The notes: a model not told the origin generated them from the sequence alone. A DNA stretch of 64,000 nt from Paraburkholderia phenazinium (GCF_900141745.1 NZ_FSRM01000002.1:1-64000), one strand, 5' to 3'; counted from the stretch's first letter, positions 18,596 to 27,789 are shown. Numbers and translations are program-made.

Positions 18596-19293
18596 TTCAC
18601 TCCCGGAATGCGGTAGTGCGTCGCGAGCTTCGCTCCCGCCAGCATGATGACGAGCGAGATCGTGAGGTAGACCACCGTCGCGACAAAATACGACTCGAAG
18701 GAGAGGAACGTTTCGTTTTCAATCTGCCGGGTGACGTAGGTCAGCTCGGCCGCTCCGATTGCCATCGCAAGACTCGTGTTCTTGAACAGCAGGACGGCGT
18801 GGTTGACCATCGGCGGAATGGCATTGCGAAGGGCCTGGGGCAGAACGACGTAGCGCAGGCCGCTGACAAAATTCAGGCCCAACGCGCGCGAGGCTTCGTA
18901 CTGGCCATAAGGAATGGCACGCAGGCCGCTGCGAATATCTTCGGAGAGGTAAGCCGCGCTGCACAGGCCGATCGCAATCACGGCAAACACGAACTGGCCG
19001 TTGTACTGGTTCAGCAGATCCTGCAAACCTTGCGGCAAGACATTCGAAATGCCGAAGTACCAGAACAGGATCTGGACCAGCATCGGCACATTGCGGTGGT
19101 AGGCCACGAACGCTGACACGAAGGCAGTCGCGGCACGATTGTTGGTCAGGCGGATCAACGTCAGCAGAATCCCCACCACCAGCGAAAGAAGCCACGCCAA
19201 TACGGCCATCGCGAGTGTGAGTTCGACACCGTGCAGGAAGAGCGCGCCGTAGTCGCCTTGCAGCACCGTCGCCAGGTCAAAATGAAGTTTCAT
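18592..19293 (-). CDS. Amino-acid-type ABC transporter permease (GltJ/HisQ-like)
   Basis: Partner inner-membrane permease, 233 residues, about five helices, with the EAA-type loop EASRALGLNFVSGLRYVVLPQAL. It is the first gene of the four-gene transporter operon (permease, permease, ATPase, binding protein). A possible weak promoter with a LysR box lies about 110-170 bp upstream. GGGG precedes the ATG by about 8 bp. Confidence 0.9.
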   Translation of the reverse strand: MKLHFDLATVLQGDYGALFLHGVELTLAMAVLAWLLSLVVGILLTLIRLTNNRAATAFVSAFVAYHRNVPMLVQILFWYFGISNVLPQGLQDLLNQYNGQFVFAVIAIGLCSAAYLSEDIRSGLRAIPYGQYEASRALGLNFVSGLRYVVLPQALRNAIPPMVNHAVLLFKNTSLAMAIGAAELTYVTRQIENETFLSFESYFVATVVYLTISLVIMLAGAKLATHYRIPGVK

Positions 19294-19640
19294 ATTGCAC
19301 GCCCCAATGATTCGGATCGGACCGATGTTCGCTGCATTGCATGATCAGCAGTCACATCGTCTTTGAAAGCGGAAATGCCGTCTGCTCCCACGTTGAATTC
19401 ATACTAGCTCGCGAAAATAGACCCTTGCAGAGGCCTTTCTTCTGGCGCAATAAGTTTCGCGAATGATGCGGGTGACGACCGGCGGACAACCTGATGGACC
19501 GGGCTTTGCATGACTTTTGTCTCCATGACAGGGGGCGTTTCCAGCCACCCTGCTTTTTTAAGCGCGCTTTTGCGTCGAGGCAAAAGCGCGTAACACTCAA
19601 ACGCGCAGGCCAGTGCCGCCTGTGTCGCGTTACGGCACGC
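19294..19640. other. Intergenic region with weak LysR box and hairpin
   Basis: ATAAG-N5-CGAAT at 19450-19464 has the T-N11-A form of the Nac-like boxes in this window. It lies upstream of a poor minus-strand promoter (-10 TAGTAT at 19401-19406). A perfect 11-bp inverted repeat, CGCGCTTTTGC / GCAAAAGCGCG, lies at 19563-19590 behind the GhrB-like gene. No run of T follows it on the transcribed strand, so terminator function is doubtful. No gene is seen. Confidence 0.45.
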
Positions 19641-20651
19641 TCAGACGGTGGCCGCCGCGTGCGTCAGCACTTGCGGATTGATCGGGGTGGGCGGCTTGCC
19701 CGGCGTATTACCCAGTCCGAGTGCGGCGATCAGATTGTCTACACAAAGCGCCGCCATGGCCCGCCGGGTGGCGACCGAGGCACTGCCGATATGCGGCGTC
19801 AGAACCACATTGCTCAACTCGAGCAGTGCGGGATTCAGCGCCGGCTCGCCCTCGAAGACATCAAGGCCTGCCGCTGCGATGCTGCCCTCGGCCAACGCAA
19901 CCGCCAGCGCGGCATCGTCGACCACGCCACCGCGTGCGATATTGGTCAGCGTCGCCGACGACTTCATCTGCTTGAGCTGCGCCGCGCCGATAGCGTGATG
20001 CGAACTCGCCGAATACGGCACGACGATGATCAGGTGATCGGATTCGCGCAGCAGCGTGTCCTTGTCGACGTAACGCGCCTGGCAACTTGCCTCGACTTCA
20101 GGCGCGAGCGGCGAGCGGTTGTGATAGATCACCTGCATGCCGAAACCCAGGGCGCCGCGTCGCGCGATGGCCTGGCCGATACGGCCCATGCCGAGAATCC
20201 CCAGGGTCGCGCCGTGCACATCGCCGCCGACGAACATTTCGTAACGCCCCGTCTTGATCCATTCGCCGCGGCGCAGAAAGCGCTCCGACTCCGTGATGCG
20301 CCGCGCGGCTGCCATCATCAGCGCGAAGCCGAAGTCGGCGGTCGTGCCGGTGAGGACGTCCGGCGTGTTCGTGACCAGTACGCCACGCGCCGTACAAGCG
20401 TCTACGTCGACGTTGTTGTAACCCACGCCGATATTGCAGACGGCGCGCAACTGCGGACAGGCGTCGAGCAGGGTGACGTCGATCCGGTCGCTGCCCGCCG
20501 TCACCGCGGCCGTTTTGCCTTGCAGGTGCGCGATGAGTTCGGGTTGGGTCCAGACGGTGTCATCAGGGTTATCGGTCACATCAAAATGCACCCGCAGACG
20601 ATCAACGATGTCGGGAAACGACGCACGGGTAACGAGGACCGATGCTCGCAT
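19641..20651 (-). CDS. D-2-hydroxyacid dehydrogenase (GhrB / 2-ketogluconate reductase-like)
   Basis: NAD(P)H-dependent reductase of 2-keto acids, 336 residues. It has the nucleotide motif LGILGMGRIGQAIARR, the catalytic Arg in NIARGGVVDD, the Glu in DVFEGEP and the His in LTPHIGSA. Family members act on glyoxylate, hydroxypyruvate and 2-keto- or 2,5-diketogluconate. The IdnO- and IdnD-like genes nearby favour a sugar acid. It follows the SDR gene by 57 bp on the same strand and is likely expressed from the Nac-type promoter at 21532-21594. AAGGAG precedes the ATG. Confidence 0.87.
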   Translation of the reverse strand: MRASVLVTRASFPDIVDRLRVHFDVTDNPDDTVWTQPELIAHLQGKTAAVTAGSDRIDVTLLDACPQLRAVCNIGVGYNNVDVDACTARGVLVTNTPDVLTGTTADFGFALMMAAARRITESERFLRRGEWIKTGRYEMFVGGDVHGATLGILGMGRIGQAIARRGALGFGMQVIYHNRSPLAPEVEASCQARYVDKDTLLRESDHLIIVVPYSASSHHAIGAAQLKQMKSSATLTNIARGGVVDDAALAVALAEGSIAAAGLDVFEGEPALNPALLELSNVVLTPHIGSASVATRRAMAALCVDNLIAALGLGNTPGKPPTPINPQVLTHAAATV

Positions 20652-20708
20652 GGGACAGCTCCTTGGTTGGATTCAGATGATGTTCTTGCGCATGCCGGAC
20701 GCGTTCGA

Positions 20709-21467
20709 TCAATCTGCGTGATCAACAGGCTCACGCTTGATCGTCGTCAGGCCGCCGGGCACCTGCAGCGTCGGCAAAATTTCCATGTTGCTGATGTTGA
20801 CGGCCAGCGGCGCGGCGATCGCGAACGCAATCGCGTCGGCGATATCGGACGGGAGCGGCAATTCGAAGCCGTCGATGAACTTCTTGCGTGCTTCTTCGAT
20901 ATCGCCATGCACGTGGCCAAAGATATCGGTCGCAACGCGGCCTGGACAGATCTCGGTGATACGCACCCGCTTGCCAGTGGCATCCACCCGCAACTGACGC
21001 GACAGCGCATGAATACCCGCCTTGGTCGCGTGATAGATCGAGTTGCCGTTGAAGTTGTAGATGGCCGCAATCGAGCTGATGTTGACGATATGACCGCGGT
21101 CGCGCGCCACCATGCCCGGCATGGTGAGACGCACAATGTGCAGCACTGCTTGCAGGTTCACTTCCACCTGCACGTCGATGTCTTCGACATTCGCATCCAG
21201 AATCGAGCCTTTGCGCGACACGCCGGCATTGTTCACGACGATATCGAACGGCACTTCTTGCGTCAGCTTCGTCACGGCAGGCAGATCGGAGACGTCGATC
21301 GCATGCGGAATGCACCCGGTGCGCTCGGCCAGTTCATTCAGACGATCCGCGTTGCGTGCAAGCGCATGAACCTCGAGTCCTTCCCGGCAAAAGCGCTCGA
21401 CGATTGCCGCACCCATTCCGGTAGAAGCACCAGTCACCAGCGCGGTTTTATAGTCTGAAAACGGCAT
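20709..21467 (-). CDS. SDR family oxidoreductase (YdfG / serine 3-dehydrogenase-like)
   Basis: Short-chain dehydrogenase of 252 residues. Motifs are TGASTGMGAAIV, NNAGVSRKGS, the catalytic SSIAAIY region and YHATKAG, and the PGRVATDIFG segment. Closest in feel to YdfG-type 3-hydroxy acid or serine dehydrogenases, but substrate is uncertain. It is the first gene behind the promoter at 21532-21594, with ribosome site GAGGTAAT. The 3-hydroxyacid specificity would fit with the hydroxyacid dehydrogenase that follows. Confidence 0.85.
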   Translation of the reverse strand: MPFSDYKTALVTGASTGMGAAIVERFCREGLEVHALARNADRLNELAERTGCIPHAIDVSDLPAVTKLTQEVPFDIVVNNAGVSRKGSILDANVEDIDVQVEVNLQAVLHIVRLTMPGMVARDRGHIVNISSIAAIYNFNGNSIYHATKAGIHALSRQLRVDATGKRVRITEICPGRVATDIFGHVHGDIEEARKKFIDGFELPLPSDIADAIAFAIAAPLAVNISNMEILPTLQVPGGLTTIKREPVDHAD

Positions 21468-21531
21468 GAATTACCTCTATTTGTGGTTCTGAATCTATCG
21501 CGGTTCGAATGACGGCAACCTTGAGATTCAA

Positions 21532-21594
21532 TGTATACGGCGTGAAAACCGCACGCCAAGACGAAATGGATTTGTAGGGATAAGTCGACCTTAT
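21532..21594 (-). promoter_or_regulatory. Nac-type LysR-controlled promoter of the SDR-ghrB operon
   Basis: Read on the minus strand: box ATAAG-GTCGA-CTTAT (21580-21594, T-N11-A), 20 bp, -35 TTGGCG (21554-21559), 16 bp, -10 TATACA (21532-21537). The box centre falls near -65 of the expected start of transcription, the standard LysR activation position. The 67-bp block 21529-21595 matches 26617-26683 at about 49 positions with no gaps. Confidence 0.82.
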
Positions 21595-21621
21595 GACGCG
21601 CCAGATCGGCTTGCGCACTGT

Positions 21622-22389
21622 TCAGCGCACCAGCTTCGATACCGGCACGACCCGTCCACCCGCCGCTTCGATTCCCGCGCGCACCGTGCGTGCGAGTTCG
21701 ACGGCGCCTGGCGTATCGCCGTGCAACAGAATCGACTGCACTGCGACCTTGAGCTTGCCGCCCGTGACCGTCGTAATCGTCCCGTCTTCAAGCAGTTCCT
21801 TGACGCGCGCAAGCACCGCGGCGCGATCCTTGATCACGGCGCCTTCCAGCTTGCGCGAGACGAGCGCGCCCTGATCGTCGTAAGCGCGATCGGCGAGGAA
21901 AGTGTTGGCCGTGCGGATGCCTACCTTGTCGGCGGCACGCTCGATTTCCGTGTTGGTCGAGACGCTGATGATGAGGTCACGATCGAACTCGGCCACCGCC
22001 CGCACCAGCGGCTCGGCCAGTTCGTACGACGCAGCAGCCATGTTGCCGAGCGCACCGTGAAAGCTCATGTGCGTGACGCGGTGCCCCGCAGCCTTCGCGA
22101 TCCCGGCCAATGCCCCCATCTGATAGAGCACGTACTTGGCCAGTTCCAGCGGATCGGCCTGAATCTGCCGCCGGCCGAAGCCCAGCAGATCGGGAAAGCC
22201 GACATGCGCGCCAATCTCGATCTGCCGCGCGAGTGCCATGCGGACCGTCTTGTCCATGATGACCGGATCGCCTGCATGGTAGCCGCAGGCCACGTTGGCG
22301 GACGAGACGATATCGAGCATCGCTTCATCCTCGCCCATGGTGTACGGGCCGAAGCCTTCGCCGAGGTCGGCGTTCAGGTCGATTTCCAC
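21622..22389 (-). CDS. pxpA: 5-oxoprolinase subunit A, LamB/YcsF family
   Basis: 255 residues. In E. coli and Bacillus, PxpA with PxpB and PxpC cleaves 5-oxoproline to glutamate using ATP. The N-terminal signature DLNADLGEGFGPYTMGEDE and NVACGYHAGDP are visible, as are HGALGNMA and GDTPGAV. The start is GTG at 22389 with GGAGAG 6 bp upstream. It is the last gene of the operon that runs accB, accC, pxpB, pxpC, degenerate BCCP, pxpA. The unusual biotin partners raise the possibility that the ring substrate is not simple 5-oxoproline. Confidence 0.88.
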   Translation of the reverse strand: MEIDLNADLGEGFGPYTMGEDEAMLDIVSSANVACGYHAGDPVIMDKTVRMALARQIEIGAHVGFPDLLGFGRRQIQADPLELAKYVLYQMGALAGIAKAAGHRVTHMSFHGALGNMAAASYELAEPLVRAVAEFDRDLIISVSTNTEIERAADKVGIRTANTFLADRAYDDQGALVSRKLEGAVIKDRAAVLARVKELLEDGTITTVTGGKLKVAVQSILLHGDTPGAVELARTVRAGIEAAGGRVVPVSKLVR

Positions 22390-22423
22390 TCTTCACTCTC
22401 CATTGTCTGATCCCGATTTACCC

Positions 22424-22888
22424 CTATGCCGAAGCTGCCAGCACGAACAACGGCGTTCCGTAACCCACCTTATCGCCGTGCGTCGCAAGTACCCGCAGGA
22501 CACGACCGTCGATCGGCGCGAGAACTGGCACGCACAACTGAGCAATCTGCAGCAGGCCGACAATATCGCCCCGCAAGACGTGATCATCGACGCTCACGAA
22601 CGGCGTGGTGCGCGCCGGATGCGCGACCAGAAAAATCCCCACCGAACTGGCCGTCACCGTAGTCACCTGCTTCTGCGCACCTTCCAGCACATGGGCCGCT
22701 GCAGCGGTACCTCCGCCCGGCACCGCCGGCAGCGGCGATTCGTGCGAGGCACCGCGCTGCTGCGCCTCTGCGGTTAGCCGAATAGTCGTTCCAGGCCTGC
22801 TGATCTCGACGAATTCGATATCGACCTCAGTCAGCCACGAGGTGATCTGCCGAAGTTCGCTGACCTGTACTTCGATTTTCTGTGTCAT
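22424..22888 (-). CDS. Biotin carboxyl carrier-like protein lacking the biotinyl lysine
   Basis: 154 residues. The first 45 or so residues and the C-terminal domain (about 80-154) resemble AccB: TPFVSVDDHVLRGD and GDKVGYGTPLFVL align to the biotinyl fold. At the biotinylation site, where AccB reads EAMK(L/M)M, this protein reads QIAQLC, with Gln117 in place of lysine. It therefore cannot carry biotin in the usual way and may be structural or regulatory. It lies between pxpC and pxpA, 3 bp behind pxpC. An intact BCCP is encoded in the same operon at 26079. Confidence 0.82.
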   Translation of the reverse strand: MTQKIEVQVSELRQITSWLTEVDIEFVEISRPGTTIRLTAEAQQRGASHESPLPAVPGGGTAAAAHVLEGAQKQVTTVTASSVGIFLVAHPARTTPFVSVDDHVLRGDIVGLLQIAQLCVPVLAPIDGRVLRVLATHGDKVGYGTPLFVLAASA

Positions 22889-22891
22889 GTT

Positions 22892-23899
22892 TCAGTGTCT
22901 GGACCCGCGAAAAAGGTCGACCAGGTTGCGAACCTTGGCGAGATAGCGCTCCACGTCTTCGAGTGCGGCCACCGCTTCAGGATAGGTGGTCTGCACAAAA
23001 CGGAGCTTCGTTCCGATGCGAGCCTGCGCGAGCCGCCACAGGTCTGCCTCGATAACGGTGCCGATCTTCGGGTAACCGCCCGACGGCTGCGCGTCGCGCA
23101 ACTGGATGATCGGCTGGCCGTTGTGGGGCACCTGAATCACGCCGGGCACGATGCCGTGCGAGCGCTTTTCGATTACACGCACCGCGCTCAACGTCGGACC
23201 TGCAAGGCGGTAGCCGTAGCGGTCGCTCTGCGGCGTCACCTTCCATCCTTCGCTCCAGAACGCAGCGAGCGATTCCGGCTGGTAGCAGTCGTATTCGGCG
23301 GCGGGCAGCACACGCACCACCGTTTCGGTCGCCTCGGCCTCAGGGACGGCCAGCGGACGGGGTATCGAAAACTCAGGCGGCACGGTGCCGAACCCGGCTT
23401 CGCGGGCCAGCTCATATAGCGGCGCAGCCTGCTCGAGGCCGACAGCCTGCACCACATCGCCTTTCTGCAACTGGCGCCCGTTGTAGCCGCCGAACTGCCC
23501 GCGCAACTGCGTGCTGCGCGAACCGAGCACGACAGGCACGTCGACACCCCCTGCGAGCGACAGATAGCAGCGCGTGCCGCTTGCCGGTACGCCGATCGTC
23601 AGGACGTCGCCTTTGCTTGCCTGCGCGGTCCACCAGGGGAGCACCGAACGCTCGCCCAGACGCGCGGCGCAATCGGCGCCGGTGATCGCGAAAGCGGTGT
23701 CTTCAAGGAAGCGAATGCGGAACGGAAACATCGGAATTTCGATGCCCGCCGCGTCCTCGGGATTGCCGAGCAGGAGGTTGCCGACCGAGAGTGCCAACCG
23801 GTCCATCGCGCCGGCCGTGCCGACACCGTAGCGCAGATAACCCTCACGCCCCTGGTCCTGCACCGTGGCAAGTGCTGAGGAAGACAGGATCTCGATCAT
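22892..23899 (-). CDS. pxpC: 5-oxoprolinase subunit C (carboxyltransferase-like, KipA/AHS2 family)
   Basis: 335 residues. Family marks are the N-terminal TVQDQGREGYLRYGVGTAGAMD, GNPEDAAGIEI and, later, SDRYGYRLAGP and GVIQVPHNGQPI. AHS2 domains also form half of the carboxyltransferase part of urea carboxylase. The start overlaps the pxpB stop by 4 bp (ATGA), so the two subunits are translated together. With the AccBC-like genes in the same operon, a biotin-dependent carboxylation is possible. Confidence 0.9.
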   Translation of the reverse strand: MIEILSSSALATVQDQGREGYLRYGVGTAGAMDRLALSVGNLLLGNPEDAAGIEIPMFPFRIRFLEDTAFAITGADCAARLGERSVLPWWTAQASKGDVLTIGVPASGTRCYLSLAGGVDVPVVLGSRSTQLRGQFGGYNGRQLQKGDVVQAVGLEQAAPLYELAREAGFGTVPPEFSIPRPLAVPEAEATETVVRVLPAAEYDCYQPESLAAFWSEGWKVTPQSDRYGYRLAGPTLSAVRVIEKRSHGIVPGVIQVPHNGQPIIQLRDAQPSGGYPKIGTVIEADLWRLAQARIGTKLRFVQTTYPEAVAALEDVERYLAKVRNLVDLFRGSRH

Positions 23900-24654
23900 G
23901 AGACGATCCTCTCGACGCGAAAACGAATCATGTCACCGGGTGCCAGGGTAGCCGGATTGTCGCGCATCGGATCGAAGAAGGACATCGAGGTATGGCCGAT
24001 GGTGTTCCAACCGCTGGGCCCTGTGGAGGCCGAAACGCCCGTCTGCACGCCGCCGATCGACACAGCGCCCCCTGGCAGGCCAAGCACGGGCACCTTGCGG
24101 CGCGGAGTGGCAATACGCGGATCCATGCCGCCGAGGTAGCAGTAGCCTGGGTGGCTGCCGAGTGCGAAGACGGTATAGAGCGGCGCGCAATGCAACTGCA
24201 CGACCTCATCCACGGACAAGCCGGTGTGGGCCACCACGTCGTGCAGATGCGGCCCGAACTCGCCACCGTATTCCACCGGCAGCTCCACCACTTTGCCTTC
24301 AATCTGCAGTTCGCCCGCCGCGGCCCACGCGTCGCGCAAAGCGGCGTCGAGCGAGCCCGGATCGGCAGGCGGCGTGGAGAACGTCAGCATCAGATTGGTC
24401 ACGCCCGGCACCGCCTCACGCACACCCGGCCACGATTCGACCTCGCGCGCCAGCGTCCAGATGCGGCGTTGCGCACGCAGATCGAGCGCGCCGGGCGCTT
24501 CGAAGAGCATCGCCGTCGTGCCCAGCATGCTGATGCAAAGCGGAGGGTCCGAATCGTCCTGTTTCATCGCGTGGGCGGTCCTTTCTGAATCCAGTCGCAT
24601 CTGTCCGGCCGTGCCGGCGTACGCGATCGATGCATGTTCGATGATGCACGTCAT
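23896..24654 (-). CDS. pxpB: 5-oxoprolinase subunit B (KipI/AHS1 family)
   Basis: 252 residues from the ATG at 24654. This start overlaps the accC stop by 4 bp; a start further upstream is possible but would lie inside accC. Family motifs include the [13 protein letters not shown] segment, [30 protein letters not shown] and GPSGWNTIG. The first 40 residues are poorly conserved, so a later start cannot be excluded. AHS1 forms the other half of the carboxyltransferase-like pair with PxpC. Confidence 0.88.
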   Translation of the reverse strand: MTCIIEHASIAYAGTAGQMRLDSERTAHAMKQDDSDPPLCISMLGTTAMLFEAPGALDLRAQRRIWTLAREVESWPGVREAVPGVTNLMLTFSTPPADPGSLDAALRDAWAAAGELQIEGKVVELPVEYGGEFGPHLHDVVAHTGLSVDEVVQLHCAPLYTVFALGSHPGYCYLGGMDPRIATPRRKVPVLGLPGGAVSIGGVQTGVSASTGPSGWNTIGHTSMSFFDPMRDNPATLAPGDMIRFRVERIVS

Positions 24655-26003
24655 GTCGGTTTCCTGTTTGCAAGCCAGCGTTCCAGATGGTGAATATCGA
24701 CGCCGCCCGCACAAAAACCCTCGTCTTCAAGTATGGCCTGATGCAACTGCACATTAGTACGAATGCCTTCGATGCGCATCTCCGAGAGTGCGAGACGCAT
24801 GCGCACCAGGGCTTCCTCGCGGCTCGCGCCGTAGGTGATGAGCTTGCCGATCAGCGAGTCGTAATACGGCGGCACCACGACGCCGCTGCTCATGTGCGAA
24901 TCGATCCGCACGCCGTTTCCTCCCGGCAATTCCCACGCTGTGATCTTGCCGGGACACGGCAAGAAAGTGAAAGGGTCCTCGGCGTTGATACGGCATTCGA
25001 GCGAATGGCCATTGGTGCGGATGTCCGATTGCCGGATCGTCAGCGCATGGCCTTGCGCAATGCGAATCTGTTCCTTGACGATGTCGATGCTGGAGGTCAT
25101 CTCTGTCACCGGATGTTCGACCTGCAGGCGCGTGTTCATTTCGATGAAGTAAAACTCGCCGTTCTCGAACAGGAATTCGAACGTGCCCGCGCCGCGGTAG
25201 CGGGTCTGCCGGCATGCCTCCACGCAGCGCTCGCCGACCTGCCTGATCAGCCCCGGATCGATGCCTGGCGCCGGTGCTTCTTCCAGTACCTTCTGATGAC
25301 GCCGCTGCAGCGAACAGTCACGCGAACCGAGCCACAGCGCATTGCCATGGGTGTCGCACAGGACCTGAATCTCGACGTGGCGCGGATGCTCGAGAAACTT
25401 CTCGACGTACAGTTCGGGCTTGCCGAAAGCGCGGCGCGCTTCCTCGCGCGTCACCGAGACCGCTTCCAGCAACTGCCCGGCACTCTGCACCACCCGCATC
25501 CCGCGCCCGCCGCCGCCCCCGGCCGCCTTGACGATAACGGGAAAGCCGATCGCTTCGGCTACCTTAAGGATCGCTGCGGGATCATCGGGCAAGCCGCCGT
25601 CCGGGCCCGGAACGCAGGGCACACCGGCTGCGCGCATGGCGCGCTTGGCCGCGACCTTGTCGCCCATCGTCCGGATGGAGCGCGGTTCCGGACCGATGAA
25701 ACTCAGCCCTGCCGCTTCGACTTCTTCGGCGAAGTCGGCGTTTTCCGAAAGAAAGCCGTAGCCGGGATGAACGGCCTGCGCACCGCTGACATGCGCGGCA
25801 AACAGGATCGCGCCACGGTTCAGATAGCTTTGCCCGGGCGCGGCGGGACCGATGCACAACGCCTCGTCGGCCAGCCGCACGTAGCGTGCGTCCGCATCGG
25901 CTTCCGAATAGATCGCGACCGTCTTGAGCCCCAGCTCACGGCACGCCCGTTGGATTCGGAGTGCGATCTCGCCGCGGTTGGCAATCAATACCTTGTTAAA
26001 CAT
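24651..26003 (-). CDS. accC: Biotin carboxylase (AccC-like)
   Basis: ATP-dependent carboxylation of biotin on a carrier protein; 450 residues. Typical motifs are [26 protein letters not shown], the glycine-rich [12 protein letters not shown], the HIE-type [24 protein letters not shown] and [15 protein letters not shown] with catalytic residues. I chose the ATG at 26003, the family start. As a partner of PxpBC rather than AccAD, it is probably a second, catabolic biotin carboxylase and not the essential fatty-acid enzyme, in parallel with urea carboxylase-type systems. It lies between accB and pxpB. Confidence 0.92.
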   Translation of the reverse strand: MFNKVLIANRGEIALRIQRACRELGLKTVAIYSEADADARYVRLADEALCIGPAAPGQSYLNRGAILFAAHVSGAQAVHPGYGFLSENADFAEEVEAAGLSFIGPEPRSIRTMGDKVAAKRAMRAAGVPCVPGPDGGLPDDPAAILKVAEAIGFPVIVKAAGGGGGRGMRVVQSAGQLLEAVSVTREEARRAFGKPELYVEKFLEHPRHVEIQVLCDTHGNALWLGSRDCSLQRRHQKVLEEAPAPGIDPGLIRQVGERCVEACRQTRYRGAGTFEFLFENGEFYFIEMNTRLQVEHPVTEMTSSIDIVKEQIRIAQGHALTIRQSDIRTNGHSLECRINAEDPFTFLPCPGKITAWELPGGNGVRIDSHMSSGVVVPPYYDSLIGKLITYGASREEALVRMRLALSEMRIEGIRTNVQLHQAILEDEGFCAGGVDIHHLERWLANRKPT

Positions 26004-26078
26004 CGTCGCCCGACCGGAAGAAATGGCACGTCGCCACAACGGAGCGGCAATTCATCGATGGATTCGTACGCATGGCCA

Positions 26079-26546
26079 TCATCTGATTCGAAACAGCGGC
26101 TGGCCGGCTTCCACCTCGTCACCCGGCCTGACGAGAATCTCGACGACGTTGCCCTTGAACTCGGATTCGATCGCGTTGAACATCTTCATCGCTTCGATCG
26201 TGCAGAGCGCCTGCCCTTCTTCAACGGCATCGCCTACGCCTACGAAGGGTGGCTCCCCGGGAGCCGGCGTCAGATGAACGATGCCGAACATCGGGGCGCA
26301 GACCAGCTGGGGCTCGCTCGCCGTGGCATCCACTGTGGTCGAAGCGGCGACGGGTGGGACGGCCTGCCCCGCTTCCTCGGCGGGGGTCGAACGCGCGGAG
26401 CGAGGGATGTCCTCGCTCGCATCGGACGTCGCGCGCCGATGTGTTTTGACAAGCCGAATCTTCTCGTCGCCCTCGATCAGTTCGAGTTCGGCAAGCCGCG
26501 ATTCGGCCAGCAGGTCAATGAGACCCTTAATCTTCTGAAGATCCAT
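26079..26546 (-). CDS. accB: Biotin carboxyl carrier protein (AccB-like)
   Basis: 155 residues from the ATG at 26546. It has the usual N-terminal segment, an Ala/Pro/Thr-rich linker (about 38-80) and a biotinyl domain with the intact site EAMKM, Lys121 carrying biotin. It is the first gene of the accBC-pxpBC-BCCP-like-pxpA operon, starting about 67 bp downstream of the expected transcription start of the Nac-type promoter at 26620-26682. The separate pathway context suggests a role distinct from fatty-acid synthesis. Confidence 0.92.
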   Translation of the reverse strand: MDLQKIKGLIDLLAESRLAELELIEGDEKIRLVKTHRRATSDASEDIPRSARSTPAEEAGQAVPPVAASTTVDATASEPQLVCAPMFGIVHLTPAPGEPPFVGVGDAVEEGQALCTIEAMKMFNAIESEFKGNVVEILVRPGDEVEAGQPLFRIR

Positions 26547-26619
26547 TTCTGAGTCCGTGGCCTGGTTAAGGCTAGTCGGTCCGGCTCCACTCAAGCTGGA
26601 CGATCTACGCTGGACTCAA

Positions 26620-26682
26620 TGTATCTGGCGCATAAAAAATGCGCCAAGACGGTTTGGGTTTGTAGCGATAAGGCGCGCTTAT
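26620..26682 (-). promoter_or_regulatory. Nac-type LysR-controlled promoter of accBC-pxp operon
   Basis: On the minus strand: box ATAAG-CGCGC-CTTAT (26668-26682), 20 bp, -35 TTGGCG (26642-26647), 16 bp, -10 GATACA (26620-26625). The box overlaps the stop codon of the nac-like gene. A further palindrome, TGGCGCAT/ATGCGCCA with a 5-A loop (26626-26646), spans the -35/-10 spacer. Confidence 0.82.
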
Positions 26683-27605
26683 GTATCGGCGCCGGCCTCC
26701 GAACGCACGTCGAGCGCAAGGTCACCCGCCAGTTCCAGCAGGATGTCCTTGACGGCCGCGGCGGGCTCGGAAAGGGGAAGATGGTCCGACAGGCAGACCG
26801 AGAGGGGGATCTTGATGACCGGCGAAACGATGCGGCACTGGACGATATCGCCCGCCGCCGCGACGACCCGCGCGGTGGAGTCCGGCAGGATCGTGGCGCC
26901 GATGCCGGCGCCCACGGCGGCCGAAAGCGTCGACGCCGATTCGATCTCGGCCACCACCTTGGGGATCATCTGGACACGCGCGAAGCCTTCGTCCACGTAC
27001 TTGCGCAGATAGTTATAGGGCCGCGGCAGCAGCAAGGGCACATCGCGCAGGGCCGTCACGTTGATCTGCTCCTGCGTGATGCCCATGCTGCGTGGCGCGA
27101 CGAGGAACAGCTCCTCGTTCATCAGAAGCTGGAACGACAGGCCGTGGACCGGCTTGTCGCCATAGAGGACGGCCATGTCCATCCGCCCGTTCATGATCAG
27201 CTCGCTAAGCGTGGTACCGAAGTTTTCGTTGATATACAGAAGGATGTCCGGATGGCGGGCGCGCACCGTGCGCAACAACGGCAAGGACAGGGCCGACGCC
27301 CCCGTGCCCGGCGCGAGACCCACGGACACCTGGCCTGACAAGGTTTGCCCGGCGCTCTTCACGTCCGCCTGCGCCTGCTCATACTGCCGCAGGATCAGCT
27401 GCGCGTGACGGTAAAGGGTGGCGCCCGCTTCGGTCGGCGTCACGCCGCGCTTCGTGCGCACCAGCAGTTGCTGCTGAAACTCGTCTTCGAGCGTGATCAG
27501 TTGCTGGCTCAGCGCGGGCTGGGCGATATGCAGCACTTCGGACGCCTGGGTCAGGCTGCCGATATCGACAATCTTCACGAAGTACTTCAAACGCCGCAGG
27601 TTCAC
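26679..27605 (-). CDS. nac: LysR-type regulator, homologue of nitrogen assimilation control protein Nac
   Basis: DNA-binding transcription regulator of 308 residues. The N-terminal helix-turn-helix (MNLRRLKYFVKIVD, SLTQASEVLHIAQPALSQQ) and following LVRTKRGVTPTEAG are almost those of Klebsiella Nac; GQVSVGLAPGTGAS and the substrate-like domain also follow it. Nac sites have the form ATA-N9-TAT, which is the form of the five boxes found in this window. The start is GTG at 27605. It lies upstream of accB on the same strand and divergent from the aminotransferase gene. It is the obvious candidate regulator of this region; whether it answers to nitrogen status or to a pathway compound is open. 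Confidence 0.87.
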   Translation of the reverse strand: MNLRRLKYFVKIVDIGSLTQASEVLHIAQPALSQQLITLEDEFQQQLLVRTKRGVTPTEAGATLYRHAQLILRQYEQAQADVKSAGQTLSGQVSVGLAPGTGASALSLPLLRTVRARHPDILLYINENFGTTLSELIMNGRMDMAVLYGDKPVHGLSFQLLMNEELFLVAPRSMGITQEQINVTALRDVPLLLPRPYNYLRKYVDEGFARVQMIPKVVAEIESASTLSAAVGAGIGATILPDSTARVVAAAGDIVQCRIVSPVIKIPLSVCLSDHLPLSEPAAAVKDILLELAGDLALDVRSEAGADT

Positions 27606-27789
27606 GCTGATTGCATCCGTGGTCGGTTAAGGGATTGCAGCAATCATAGGGCAAGCGCTGTTCGACGCACAGCCCTCAAAAAACCCGTGTGCCGACGACG
27701 CGACAGATGTGGCGCATTGCCCCCGGCAGCAGCGATTGCGGGAAGTACTAATTGCTGCGATGCGTGTGCAGTGCGCAGCTCGTCCCGTC

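Noticed and set aside
19563-19590. 11-bp perfect hairpin called as a terminator
   Set aside because: The following bases on the transcribed strand are A-rich rather than T-rich, so it is kept only as a hairpin note.
19494-21458. 654-codon plus-strand frame opposite the GhrB-like and SDR genes
   Set aside because: Antisense shadow; both minus-strand genes have intact family motifs.
24655-24714. Upstream start for pxpB inside accC
   Set aside because: The 20 extra residues have no family similarity, and the ATGA overlap at 24654 is the usual coupling arrangement.
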